Source: Terriglobus tenax
GTDB taxonomy: Bacteria > Acidobacteriota > Terriglobia > Terriglobales > Acidobacteriaceae
DNA: 64,000 nt
Reading direction: 5' to 3'
Assembly (NCBI RefSeq): GCF_025685395.1
Contig: NZ_JAGSYA010000004.1
Coordinates: 806,001-870,000, forward strand
Part shown: positions 50,184 to 58,528 of the stretch, piece after piece
How positions within the stretch are numbered: position 1 is the first letter of the stretch
How the letters are laid out: each line of letters starts with the position of its first letter
Position numbers and translations under genes: made by a program
The notes under the pieces: generated by a model
Database searches by the model: none
What the model saw: the letters and a program-made list of their open reading frames with translations, nothing else
What the model was told of the DNA's origin: nothing

Positions 50184-50692
50184 GTCTCCTTCGGCTTTCG
50201 AAACGCAAAGATGATCGCAAGCAGCGGCGGGGCCAGCAGTACTCCCCAGAAGGGGATGACGATGCCCAGCACGATGGGGCCGAAGAAGGCCGCCCACCAG
50301 GGCACGCGTGCGGTGCGCTTGAGCAGATAAGGCTGAATGAGCAGGCCGTCGATGGCGGCGATCAGTCCATATAGGCCAAGCAGCCAGCAGTAGCTGTACC
50401 AGTCCTTGTCTGTAAACAGAAGCGCCATGGCCGGGCCGCAGACGCTGAGCACCGGTCCGAAGTTGGGAATGAACTGCAGCAGGCCGCCGAGCAGAGCCCA
50501 TAGCGGAGCCAGTGGCACACCGATCAGCGTGAGTCCGAGCCACCAGATCAGGCCGACGATCAACGCGTCCAGTGTGGTGGCACGCCACCATGCCAGCAAC
50601 GCTCCGCCGGCGGTCTTCAGTGGATTCTCAGGTTCGTATACAGCCAAAGCAGCCCTCCTCGGGAATTCGCATCCTATGGGTTGGATGCTCAC
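50180..50692 (-). CDS. Short AI-2E/PerM-like membrane protein
   Basis: 170 residues, four to five membrane helices. It matches the C-terminal half of AI-2E family (TqsA/PerM/YhhQ-type) exporters: LIVGLIWWLGLTLIGVPLAPLWALLGGLLQFIPNFGPVLS and the helix LLGLYGLIAAIDGLLIQPYLL, ending WGVLLAPPLLAIIFAF. Full-length members have about 350 residues, so this is a half-length form or 5'-truncated remnant; the first 40 residues are non-hydrophobic and do not look like the family. Function unknown. Confidence 0.72.
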   Translation of the reverse strand: MSIQPIGCEFPRRAALAVYEPENPLKTAGGALLAWWRATTLDALIVGLIWWLGLTLIGVPLAPLWALLGGLLQFIPNFGPVLSVCGPAMALLFTDKDWYSYCWLLGLYGLIAAIDGLLIQPYLLKRTARVPWWAAFFGPIVLGIVIPFWGVLLAPPLLAIIFAFRKPKET

Positions 50693-50751
50693 TGCGACAG
50701 AAACGCAAACACTGACGTGAGCACGAGCTTTGCCCTTGGAGAACGACCGTT

Positions 50752-52083
50752 ATGGCAGTAATGATGCAGGCCTTTTACTGGGATGCCCCGATTGCAGAAG
50801 AGAAGCAGGGCGAGTGGTGGAATCACGTGAAGGAGTTTGTGCCGCAGCTTGCCGCCTCCGGCATCAATGCGCTGTGGCTGCCGCCGATCTCGAAGGCTGC
50901 GACCATCACCTCCAACGGCTACGACCCGTATGACTACTTTGACCTGGGCGACTTTGACCAGAAGGGCGGCGTGAAGACGCTGTATGGCAACCGCGCCGAG
51001 TTGGAGGCGCTGCTCAACACGGTCCACGAGCACAAGATGGGCGTGTACGCCGACATGGTGATCAATCACAACTCCGGCGCGGACGAAGAAGAGGTCAACC
51101 CGCTGGACGGGCAGAAGCGGTGGACGAAGTTCGCGCCCAAGTCGGGTAAGTTTCCGCGCGACTGGAACTGCTTTCACCCCTCGCGCTATGAACAGGTGAT
51201 GATGGAAGGCGAGAACTTCGCGGGCTTCCCGCACCTGTGTCATCGCAACCCCCGGGTCTATGAGGCGATGTACGAGTATGCCCGCCTGTTAATTGAGGAA
51301 CTGAAGTTCGACGGCTTCCGCTTCGACTTTGTAAAAGGCTTTGAGCCGTGGATGATCGGCCTTCTGGCCAAGTATCGCTATGAGCGCGACGGCAACGAGT
51401 TTGTGCCGTTTGTTGTGGGCGAGCACTGGTCCAGCAAGGAAGAGATCGGCGGCTGGCTGGAGCGCGTCAATCGCCACACCGACTCGCAGATTGCCGCTTT
51501 TGATTTTCCGCTGCGTTACAAACTGAAGGACCTGTGCGACACGCTGCAGTATGACCTGCGCGACCTGACCGACGACGGCGCCGTGGTGACCAAGCGGCCC
51601 TTCAACGCCGTGACCTTCGTGGACAACCACGACATGGGCGACAACCAGATTGTGAACGACAAGATGCTGGCCTACTCCTTCATCCTGATGAACGAGGGCT
51701 ACCCCTGCATCTTCTGGTACGACTACTTCAACAACCAGTTGGCGCGTCCACAGACGCCGAACGGCATTGACGCGCTGATTGATGCGCACCATCGCTACGC
51801 CGGCGGCGAGGCCTGCATTCTGCACGCCGACCCTGACCTGTACATTCTGCAACGCGGCGGCCACGAGGAACAGCCGGGCCTGATCTATGTGTTGAACAAC
51901 CTGGGCGATCAGTGGTCAGGCACCTCCGTCAAGACCAAGTGGCCCAACCAGAAGTTCAAGCCGGTGGCATGGGACGGACATGACACGGCGCATCCGGATG
52001 AACGTACGACGGATGACGAAGGCAACGCAGAGTTCCCTGCACCGCCGCGGGGGTATTGCGTGTATGTGCCGGTGAGTGAGTAA
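50752..52083 (+). CDS. Cytoplasmic alpha-amylase (GH13)
   Basis: 443 residues with no signal peptide. It begins like cytosolic bacterial amylases (VMMQAFYWDAP) and has GINALWLPPISKA, GYDPYDYFDLGDFDQKGG and VYADMVINHNSGAD. Catalytic residues are the Asp in GFRFDFVKGF, the Glu in VVGEHW and the Asp in FVDNHDM. The C-terminal beta domain ends GYCVYVPVSE. Likely hydrolyses alpha-1,4 glucans inside the cell, complementing the debranching enzyme at 24.8-26.9 kb. Confidence 0.92.
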   Translation: MAVMMQAFYWDAPIAEEKQGEWWNHVKEFVPQLAASGINALWLPPISKAATITSNGYDPYDYFDLGDFDQKGGVKTLYGNRAELEALLNTVHEHKMGVYADMVINHNSGADEEEVNPLDGQKRWTKFAPKSGKFPRDWNCFHPSRYEQVMMEGENFAGFPHLCHRNPRVYEAMYEYARLLIEELKFDGFRFDFVKGFEPWMIGLLAKYRYERDGNEFVPFVVGEHWSSKEEIGGWLERVNRHTDSQIAAFDFPLRYKLKDLCDTLQYDLRDLTDDGAVVTKRPFNAVTFVDNHDMGDNQIVNDKMLAYSFILMNEGYPCIFWYDYFNNQLARPQTPNGIDALIDAHHRYAGGEACILHADPDLYILQRGGHEEQPGLIYVLNNLGDQWSGTSVKTKWPNQKFKPVAWDGHDTAHPDERTTDDEGNAEFPAPPRGYCVYVPVSE

Positions 52084-52111
52084 CAGGCGGAATCGCCTTT
52101 GTCTTTTTGGT

Positions 52112-52293
52112 TGTCATCCCATAGATGTCTGCTTCGTTTGATCTGGAGTGAAATGCAGGTTTTTCCACTGCGCTGCGCTTCGGTCGAGATGACAACGATC
52201 TGCGGCCATCGAACCCACCCTTGTGTTGCGAGGTGGGGCACCCGGGTTGGATGGATACGAAGCAGATTCCTCCGCTGCACTACGGAATGACAA
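52112..52293. repeat. Cluster of family 1 and family 2 repeats, mixed orientation
   Basis: The 376-bp gap before the DinB-like gene holds a family-1 unit on the plus strand (52112-52135, GTCATCCCATAGATGTCTGC), two inverted family-1 units (52155-52193, ending CGGTCGAGATGAC; 52261-52293, ending CGGAATGACAAC) and one inverted family-2 hairpin (52212-52240, CCCACC / GGTGGG). No gene is seen here. Confidence 0.75.
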
Positions 52294-52459
52294 CAAGAAG
52301 AGCGTGCAGGGTTCCGAGAGTAGCTCGAACCCTGTTCTCCCATCACAAAAGCACGATCCATGGGTTGTGGCTTCTTGCCAAGTGGCGGGGAGCTACCGTA
52401 ACGTCATCTCGCACGTCCCATAGTCATCGCCATACGTCTGTACGAAAGAAGGTTTTCCG

Positions 52460-52975
52460 ATGAAATTCCTCCGTCTTGCCACGAGTTCCTTTGTGCTCGC
52501 ACTCGCTCTTTGTTTTGCCTCGCCGCTCCACGCGCAGACCGCGCAGGCGTCGCTTGCCAAGGACACGCAGACCCTTTCAACCAAGTTCACTGGCCTGGCC
52601 CGCGTGATGGCCGGCAAGTATGACTGGAAGCCCGGTACGGGTATCCGGTCGGTGGGTGAGGTCTTCAACCTGATCGTCGCGGAGAACGGCATGCTGCTGC
52701 GCACCGTAACCGGCGCGACCGGACCCGCAGAAAAGCCCGTTCCGATTACCGATCCTGAAAAGCTGCAGGCGGCGTTGAAGGATTCGTACGCGGCCCTGGA
52801 CAAGGCGATCAGCGCCCTGTCGGACAGCGATCTGAAGGCCAGCGTGAAGCTGTTTGGCCGTGAAATGACGAAGGAAGACGCGCTGCACATGCTGCTCTCT
52901 GACCAGCACGAGCATCTGGGCCAGTCGATTGCCTATGCGCGTATGAACGGCGTGGTTCCGCCGTGGTCGAAGTAG
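52460..52975 (+). CDS. DinB-family protein with signal peptide
   Basis: 171 residues. Signal peptide LATSSFVLALALCFASPLHAQ. The rest is a four-helix DinB/YfiT-like bundle: TGLARVMAGKYDWKPG, SVGEVFNLIVAENGML, and the last helix MTKEDALHMLLSDQHEHLGQSIAYARMNGVVPPW. DinB-like proteins bind a metal through three histidines; here only some positions keep histidine (HMLLSDQHEHLG). Extracytoplasmic DinB-like proteins are common in Acidobacteria but have no defined role. A strong hairpin follows. Confidence 0.82.
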   Translation: MKFLRLATSSFVLALALCFASPLHAQTAQASLAKDTQTLSTKFTGLARVMAGKYDWKPGTGIRSVGEVFNLIVAENGMLLRTVTGATGPAEKPVPITDPEKLQAALKDSYAALDKAISALSDSDLKASVKLFGREMTKEDALHMLLSDQHEHLGQSIAYARMNGVVPPWSK

Positions 52976-52989
52976 GTTGATTTCGCTAT

Positions 52990-53016
52990 GGGTCCGCTTT
53001 CCGGGAAGGCGGACCC
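52990..53016 (+). terminator. Hairpin after the DinB-like gene
   Basis: Stem GGGTCCGC / GCGGACCC (52990-52997 and 53009-53016) extended inward by TTTCC/GGAA-type pairing, 14 bp after the stop codon. Only CTTAG follows. Confidence 0.6.
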
Positions 53017-53048
53017 TTAGCAGGCTGAAGCCGTGCCCTGACAAGGTG

Positions 53049-53092
53049 GTCGCGCGATGCTCACATCTGGCTTTGCCAGATATGGGCACACA
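53049..53092. repeat. Hairpin repeat, family 2
   Basis: CACATCTGGC-TTT-GCCAGATATGGGCAC, the same ATCTGGC/GCCAGAT stem as at 18.77 kb. Confidence 0.65.
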
Positions 53093-53173
53093 GGGATTGG
53101 GTAGGCAATAGTGCCGGGGGGAATCAACGGCAATTCCGAGTGGAACCTTTCCACTGCTGCAGCGTCCATTAGC

Positions 53174-53410
53174 ATGGATGACGTTATGCCCTGGCCAAAG
53201 AAAATCTGCGCCCTGTGTGAAGAAGAGTTCGAACTGAAGCCCGACAAACCGGGCTTCGCCAACCACTGCCCCACCTGTACCGCGTTCGAGATGGAAGAAG
53301 AGGCCGCCAGCAAGGGCCCGATGGATGCCGATACACGCAAGTACGAGGCGGAAGTGAATGAGGCGCGGCGCGCCACCATCCGCAACATGCTGTATCGCAA
53401 GGACAGCTAA
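53174..53410 (+). CDS. Small zinc-ribbon-like protein
   Basis: About 78 residues. Four cysteines in CALCEEEFELKPDKPGFANHCPTC (CxxC-17-CxxC) form a probable zinc ribbon, followed by an acidic/basic helix (DADTRKYEAEVNEARRATIRNML). Start at ATG 53174 or 53186. Function unknown; such ribbons mediate nucleic acid or protein contacts. It ends just before the metallo-beta-lactamase-fold gene. Confidence 0.7.
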   Translation: MDDVMPWPKKICALCEEEFELKPDKPGFANHCPTCTAFEMEEEAASKGPMDADTRKYEAEVNEARRATIRNMLYRKDS

Positions 53411-53464
53411 CCGCTCCACCGGGCTATCATGACAGGCATCCCGGCGTTCCAGGAGCGTGCCACC

Positions 53465-54383
53465 ATGAAGCCCTTTTCTCTTGCCCTGTATATGGCGCTG
53501 ACGGCTGCTGCCCTGGCCCAGCCGTCAGCGGCCAGGCCACCCATCGTGCCAGGCGGCGAGACGCGCCATCTGACCGAACACACCTACGCTATTGAAGACA
53601 AGGACACGACGCCCGGTGTGCCGAACATCGGCTTTGTGGTGGGGACGCGGGGTGTGCTGGTGATCGACACCGGCATGGGGCCGCGCAACGGCCGCACGGT
53701 GCTGGCCGAAGCGGAAAAGCTGGCCGCCGGCAAGCAGATCTACCTGGTGACGACACATGTGCATCCGGAACACGACCTGGGTGCGGAGGCCTTTCCCGCC
53801 ACGACAAAGATGATCCGTTCGGCCGACCAGGAGGAGGATATCCGGCACCATGGGTATGACCTGACAAAGGTCTTCATTGCCCGCAGCCCCGTCAACGCCG
53901 AGTTGCTGAATGGAGCAAAGTTCCGCACCTCCGACATTCACTTCGACAAGGAGTACACGCTCGAGCTTGGCGGCGTGACAGTGCGCATTTTTGCTACCGG
54001 GCCGGACCACACGCTGGGCGATACGGCGATCTGGGTACCGTCGGAGCGAGTGCTCTTCTCCGGTGATGTCGCCATGCGCGGCCTGCCGTCGTTTATTCCG
54101 CCGGACTCCAGCCTGCAGCAACTGGCTACTGAGCCTGGAGGAGTTTGCCGCACTGAAGCCGATCGTAGTGGTGCCAAGCCATGGACCGGTTGGCGATGCC
54201 AGCTACATCTCCAACTACCAGGCACTGCTGACAACAATCCGCGACCGTGCGGCTGCCTTGAAGCAGCAGGGGCAAACGGTGGACCAGGTGGTGGCAACGC
54301 TGAGCGCAGAACTGGTGCCACAGTACAAGGACACCAACCGGCTGGGCGGAGCCATCCGCACGGCTTACGCCGAGGCGCCGTAA
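53465..54383 (+). pseudogene. Metallo-beta-lactamase-fold hydrolase, frameshifted
   Basis: Secreted MBL-fold protein (signal MKPFSLALYMALTAAALAQPSAA) with VIDTGMGPRNG, the metal motif THVHPEHDLG (a variant of HxHxDH), GPDHTLGDTAIWVP and VLFSGDVAM. Translation from ATG 53465 (AGGAG upstream) runs well to FIPPDSSLQQL, then leaves frame. The next frame continues the protein from about 54120: LLSLEEFAALKPIVVVPSHGPVGDAS to GGAIRTAYAEAP at 54383. One extra base around 54115-54125 explains it. This could be a true mutation or a sequencing error; the downstream part keeps good coding character, so the change is recent or artefactual. Confidence 0.82.
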
Positions 54384-54772
54384 TCGACGGAGCGCATGGC
54401 GGTGAAGAGAGCTTCCCAGCCGCTGTCGCCTAATGCTCTGCGCAGGCGTTTTTGCGCCCGCTGCCAATAAGGCGTGGTTTCGGCCAGCAGGGTGCGGCCC
54501 GCGGCGGTGACGCGGATCTCGCCGCGGCCTCCTTCCAGCCATCCGCGCTTCTTCATTACGGCCACATCGCGCGAGATGGTGGTTTTATCCATGGCAAGAG
54601 CACGGGCCAGCCCGGCCTGGGTGCAGTGCGGCAGGTTCGCCGCCGTTTGCAACAGGCCGAATTGCGCCGGTTCCATGTGCGCCCCCATTTCCTCGGCATA
54701 CATCTTCGTCAGCACACGCGCCATGCGCCGTGCGGACATGCAGGCGCATGGAAGGGGTGGCAGGCTGCTCAC
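54365..54772 (-). CDS. MarR-family transcriptional regulator
   Basis: 135 residues with the winged helix: LARALAMDKTTISRDVAVMKKRGWLEGGRGEIRVTAAGRTLLAETTPYW. The first part (MEPAQFGLLQTAANLPHCTQAGLA) gives the dimer helices; two or three cysteines could make it thiol-responsive. It overlaps the upstream secreted-protein gene by 4 bp (ATGA) and shares its promoter. A 24-bp palindrome upstream of that gene is the likely operator. Convergent overlap of about 19 bp with the MBL-fold gene. Confidence 0.88.
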   Translation of the reverse strand: MSSLPPLPCACMSARRMARVLTKMYAEEMGAHMEPAQFGLLQTAANLPHCTQAGLARALAMDKTTISRDVAVMKKRGWLEGGRGEIRVTAAGRTLLAETTPYWQRAQKRLRRALGDSGWEALFTAMRSVDYGASA

Positions 54773-55137
54773 TTCTGCGCTCCGAGAAGGCGCTTGAGCG
54801 GCTGCAGCGGCGCCAAGGGGGTGAACTCCAGGTTGACGAGACCGGCCTTGTCCAGCGGCAGAGCGCCCATGATGGCCTTGGCGTCATCAACGCTGGTGGC
54901 GTTCAGGATGAACATGACGCCGGTGCCGTCAGCGCGGGAGAACCATTGCAGGATCTTGCCATCGAGGTAGGCCTGTACGGTATCCGTCACTTCCTGCTGC
55001 ATGACGGGGCCCATCTTTTCCCGCATACCGGGCTTAGCGGTGAGGTTGACCAGGACACAGGTGGGTTTGACGGCGGTCTGGGCGTGAAGAGCGGCATAGG
55101 AGGCGAACAACAGAACGAGAACGGCGAGCTTGCGCAT
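54769..55137 (-). CDS. Small secreted YCII/muconolactone-isomerase-like protein
   Basis: 122 residues. Signal peptide MRKLAVLVLLFASYAALHAQ; the mature part resembles dimeric alpha-beta barrel proteins (CVLVNLTAKPGMREKMGPVMQQEV, then GVMFILNATSVDDAKAIMGALPLDKAGLVNLEFTPL). No catalytic residues are evident. ATG 55137 is used (GGAGACTT upstream); the open frame to 55284 runs through the operator region. First gene of a two-gene unit with the MarR regulator, so its level is probably under MarR control. Confidence 0.75.
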   Translation of the reverse strand: MRKLAVLVLLFASYAALHAQTAVKPTCVLVNLTAKPGMREKMGPVMQQEVTDTVQAYLDGKILQWFSRADGTGVMFILNATSVDDAKAIMGALPLDKAGLVNLEFTPLAPLQPLKRLLGAQK

Positions 55138-55146
55138 AAGTCTCCG

Positions 55147-55170
55147 ATAAAGTTGCAGATACAACTTTAT
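55147..55170. promoter_or_regulatory. Probable MarR operator
   Basis: Perfect palindrome ATAAAGTTG-CAGATA-CAACTTTAT (9-bp arms, 6-bp centre) 10 bp upstream of the secreted-protein start codon, in the position of a MarR-type binding site. Confidence 0.75.
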
Positions 55171-55313
55171 GTACACCTTATTTCTACCTCCGTCTATAAA
55201 ATTCCTGGCTACGTACGAATTTATGGCGCACAACCAGGGGGCAAACGCGGTCTCACCCGGTTCGCCTGTAAATTTTGCATCCAAAGATTACACACGCAAT
55301 CTAATGGGGTCAT

Positions 55314-55889
55314 ATGCGGTATAACCCCGAACACAAGACGCGCACCCGTGATCGAATCGTCAGGAACGCTGCTCGTCAGCTCCGCGCCGAGGGGCTGAGC
55401 GGTTCCGGCGTGGCCAGCGTCATGAAGGCTTCGGGCCTGACTGTGGGTGGCTTTTACAAGCATTTCCATAGCAAGGACGAGCTTGTTGCCGATGCCATTG
55501 CCCAGGGATTCGCGGAGTTTGACGATAAAGCCAATTCCATCCTGCTCGATGTGCCTCAAGAAGACAGGTGGAAAGAGATGGTTCGGCGGTATCTCTCGCT
55601 CGAGCACTGTGATCATCCGGAAATCGGCTGTCCGGTTGCGGCATTGGCTCCTGAAATTGCTCGCGCCGAAGTTTCCGTGAGACAACGAGCCGCGGATCTC
55701 ATCCAGGAACGCAAAGATCAGCTGCTGCAAATGATGCCGGGGGCGACCGCAACGGAGCGGGAACGGAATTTTTTCATTCTCCTTAGCGCCATGGCGGGCG
55801 CCATTTCGGTAGCCCGCATTCACCCTGAGGCCGCCGACCGCCAAAAGATATTGCAGGAGATGCAAGACCACCTTTTACGCAGCTTCTGA
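55314..55889 (+). CDS. TetR-family transcriptional regulator
   Basis: 191 residues. Helix-turn-helix at about 8-55: HKTRTRDRIVRNAARQLRAEGLSGSGVASVMKASGLTVGGFYKHFHSKDEL. This HTH variant (ASGLTVGGFYKHF) is common in regulators of the QacR/RutR-like C-terminal group; the ligand domain has HPEIGCPVAALAPEIARAE. The SDR gene downstream begins 118 bp after it, with a perfect palindrome between, so the SDR is the likely target. Confidence 0.92.
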   Translation: MRYNPEHKTRTRDRIVRNAARQLRAEGLSGSGVASVMKASGLTVGGFYKHFHSKDELVADAIAQGFAEFDDKANSILLDVPQEDRWKEMVRRYLSLEHCDHPEIGCPVAALAPEIARAEVSVRQRAADLIQERKDQLLQMMPGATATERERNFFILLSAMAGAISVARIHPEAADRQKILQEMQDHLLRSF

Positions 55890-55903
55890 TTTTTTTGCAT
55901 CAG

Positions 55904-55925
55904 TAGGATTATTTACATAATCCTA
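55904..55925. promoter_or_regulatory. Probable TetR operator before the SDR gene
   Basis: Perfect palindrome TAGGATTAT-TTAC-ATAATCCTA (9-bp arms) in the gap between the TetR gene and the SDR gene, 82 bp before the SDR start codon. No copy is seen upstream of the TetR gene itself. Confidence 0.78.
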
Positions 55926-56007
55926 TATTGCAGACGAGTTCTGGAAGCCCCACTCGCAGGCGCAAAAGCCCAGGATTGGCGGACGTTGAACGCGCGAAAG
56001 GAAACTT

Positions 56008-56778
56008 ATGAAACTCACCGGCCGCACCATTCTTATTACCGGAGGCTCTGCCGGCATCGGCCTTGCTTTCGCCCTCAAGTTCCTCGATCTCGGCAACCAG
56101 GTCATCGTAACTGGGCGGCGGCAAGGGGTGCTCAACGAGGTAAAGGCAAAGTACCCGAAGCTCCATGTCATCCAGAGCGACGTGGCGGACCAGGCACAAA
56201 TCGGCGCCCTGGCGGCACGCGTCAAGGCGGATTTCCCCAGGCTCGACGTGCTGATGAATAACGCGGGCATCCTGCTTTATAAAAACCTCAGGACACCGGC
56301 GGCTGACCTGGCCAGCTTGATGACGGAGATGAATATCAATGTGGGCGGTGTCATCGGGATGACCTCCGCATTCATCGACATTCTTACGGCCAACCGAGGG
56401 ACGGTAATCAACGTGTCCTCCGGTCTTGCCTTCGTGCCGCTGCCGCCCGCACCCATCTACTCGGCCACCAAAGCCGCCATTCACTCCTACACGCAATCGC
56501 TGCGGTTCCAATTGGAAGAAACCGGCGTCGAGGTCATTGAGATCATGCCTCCTGCGGTTAAGACGGACATGACGACCGAGCTTGCCGAGGGCGGCGCCAG
56601 CGTGATCACCACGGACGAGTTGGTCAAGCAATCCTTCGCATCCCTGAAGGCGGGAACTCTTGAGATCCGGCCGGGGCAATCCAAGCAGCTCGCTCTTCTC
56701 CGCCGTCTTGCTCCCGATTTCATCAACAGGCAGCTTTGGAAGGCATCGAAAAAGCTGGTGCCGGCCGAGCAGGCGTAG
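56008..56778 (+). CDS. SDR oxidoreductase, DltE-like
   Basis: 256 residues with a classical SDR fold. NAD(P) site TGGSAGIG at about 11-18, NNAG near 89-92, catalytic Ser in INVSSGLA and YxxxK in YSATKAAIHSYTQSL. The C-terminal half (GVEVIEIMPPAVKTDMT ... ADELVKQSFASLKAGTLEIRPGQS) matches the DltE-like group. Arg in TGRRQ after the second strand suggests NADP. AAAGGAAACTT precedes the ATG. Substrate unknown; probably induced through the upstream TetR protein. Confidence 0.9.
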   Translation: MKLTGRTILITGGSAGIGLAFALKFLDLGNQVIVTGRRQGVLNEVKAKYPKLHVIQSDVADQAQIGALAARVKADFPRLDVLMNNAGILLYKNLRTPAADLASLMTEMNINVGGVIGMTSAFIDILTANRGTVINVSSGLAFVPLPPAPIYSATKAAIHSYTQSLRFQLEETGVEVIEIMPPAVKTDMTTELAEGGASVITTDELVKQSFASLKAGTLEIRPGQSKQLALLRRLAPDFINRQLWKASKKLVPAEQA

Positions 56779-56948
56779 GCGGTCAGTTTTTTCGTGGAGT
56801 GACGGCATGGAGGTTTACCAAGCATGGCCTGCGAACGCCGGTGTGCGGTCTATTTTGCCGTCTTACTCAATCCGGAGAACTCCCCTGGGACAGAAACCTC
56901 TCTTGAGGAACGAAGAACAAGTCCAGACTGACCAATTACAATAAACGG

Positions 56949-57644
56949 ATGAAATTCGGCGTGCTCGTCTTCCCCGGCTCAAACTGCGACCATGACACCT
57001 ACAACGTGCTGGATGCCGTTGCGCACCAGCCGGTGACCTTTCTGTGGCATGAGTCGACCGACCTTGAGGGCTGCGACGCCATTCTTGTTCCAGGCGGATT
57101 TGCCTATGGCGATTACCTGCGCACGGGCGCGATTGCGCACTTTGCCCCGGTAATGGGCGCGGTGAAGAAGTTTGCCGCCCAGGGTGGCCTGGTGATGGGC
57201 ATCTGCAATGGCTTCCAGATTCTGACCGAGACCGGCCTTCTGCCCGGCGCGCTGATGCGCAATGCCGGCCTGAAGTACATCTGCAAACAGGTTCATCTTC
57301 GGACGGAGACAACGGATTCTCCGTTTACAGCATCTTTGAGCAAGGGAGAGGTGTTGCAGATGCCGATCGGCCACATGGAAGGCAATTACTTCTGCGACGA
57401 CGCCACACTTGCCCAGCTTGAAAAGCAGGACCGCATTGCCTTCCGCTATGCCACCGCCGACGGCCAGATTACGCCTGAGGCCAACCCCAACGGATCGCTT
57501 AAGAACATTGCCGGTGTGCTGTCAGAGGGCCGCAATGTTCTTGGCCTGATGCCTCACCCGGACCGTTCCAGCGAGACCATGCTGGGCTCGGCGGACGGGC
57601 TGAAGTTGTTCCAGAATATGGTTTCGGCGCTCGCCGCCAGGTAG
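56949..57644 (+). CDS. purQ: Phosphoribosylformylglycinamidine synthase subunit PurQ
   Basis: 231 residues, class-I glutamine amidotransferase supplying ammonia for step four of purine synthesis. [14 protein letters not shown] at the N-terminus, nucleophile Cys in [13 protein letters not shown], and the His/Glu pair in [12 protein letters not shown]. Complete, normal length. Its partners purS and purL are not in the window. It stands between the SDR gene and a CpsB-like gene 20 bp downstream. Confidence 0.95.
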   Translation: MKFGVLVFPGSNCDHDTYNVLDAVAHQPVTFLWHESTDLEGCDAILVPGGFAYGDYLRTGAIAHFAPVMGAVKKFAAQGGLVMGICNGFQILTETGLLPGALMRNAGLKYICKQVHLRTETTDSPFTASLSKGEVLQMPIGHMEGNYFCDDATLAQLEKQDRIAFRYATADGQITPEANPNGSLKNIAGVLSEGRNVLGLMPHPDRSSETMLGSADGLKLFQNMVSALAAR

Positions 57645-57664
57645 TACTCTTTCCCCCATCCCCC

Positions 57665-58465
57665 ATGATCGATCTTCACCATCACCTTTTGTACGGCCTC
57701 GACGATGGTGCGCGTACGCTGGAAGACTCCCTGAACATGGCGCGTATGGCCATGCAGGACGGCATTACGCACATCGTATGTACACCACACGCCAATCACC
57801 GGTATCCCTTCAACCCGGAGATCAATACTGCACGTCTGAAAGAGATTGAGCAGGAACTGGAGCGCTCCGGCCACGGCGGCAAGATGACCTTCGGCCTGGG
57901 CTGCGACTTCCACATGACCTTCGACAACATTGAGGATGCCAGGCAGAACCCTACCAAGTACAGCATCAACGGCAACGGCTACCTGCTGGTGGAGCTTCCC
58001 GATGAGGGCATTCCGGTTGGCCTGACGGAGACCTTCTACCAGTTGCAGATTGCCGGTCTGACGCCGATTCTGACGCATCCGGAGCGCAATGCCACGCTGC
58101 AGCGGAACCCTGACCGGATGAAGAACTGGATCCGTGGCGGCATGCTGGTGCAGGTCACGGCAGGGTCCGTGATCGGCCGTTTTGGCCGCATCGCGCAGCA
58201 CATGGCCAACCGCCTGCTGGCCGACAACTGGGTCCACGTGATTGCGACCGACGCCCACAACACGACCAGTCGTCCGCCGGCGATGCAGCAGGCAGGTACC
58301 GTGATTGCGGAGATGTATGGCGCGGAGACGGCCCGCAGGCTGTGCATCGACAACCCGGGAAGAATCTTCTACGGCAAGCCGCTGGGCGAACAGCCGGAAC
58401 CGCTCGGGATTTATTCCGAATTACAACCGAAGAAGTCGTGGCTGGATAAGCTGCTGCGGCGATAA
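57665..58465 (+). CDS. CpsB/CapC-type PHP tyrosine phosphatase
   Basis: 266 residues. PHP-fold metal motifs: MIDLHHHLLYGLDDGA at the start, VCTPHANHRYPF, TPILTHPERNATLQ, and HVIATDAHNTTSRPPAM near the end. Relatives dephosphorylate the tyrosine autokinase that controls capsule or exopolysaccharide chain length. No exopolysaccharide genes are next to it. It begins 20 bp after purQ and may be cotranscribed. Confidence 0.9.
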   Translation: MIDLHHHLLYGLDDGARTLEDSLNMARMAMQDGITHIVCTPHANHRYPFNPEINTARLKEIEQELERSGHGGKMTFGLGCDFHMTFDNIEDARQNPTKYSINGNGYLLVELPDEGIPVGLTETFYQLQIAGLTPILTHPERNATLQRNPDRMKNWIRGGMLVQVTAGSVIGRFGRIAQHMANRLLADNWVHVIATDAHNTTSRPPAMQQAGTVIAEMYGAETARRLCIDNPGRIFYGKPLGEQPEPLGIYSELQPKKSWLDKLLRR

Positions 58466-58528
58466 GAGCGTTGTCTCAGAGATCCCCTGCTGACGCTTGT
58501 TGCCTGCGGAAGGACAGAACAAGAACGT

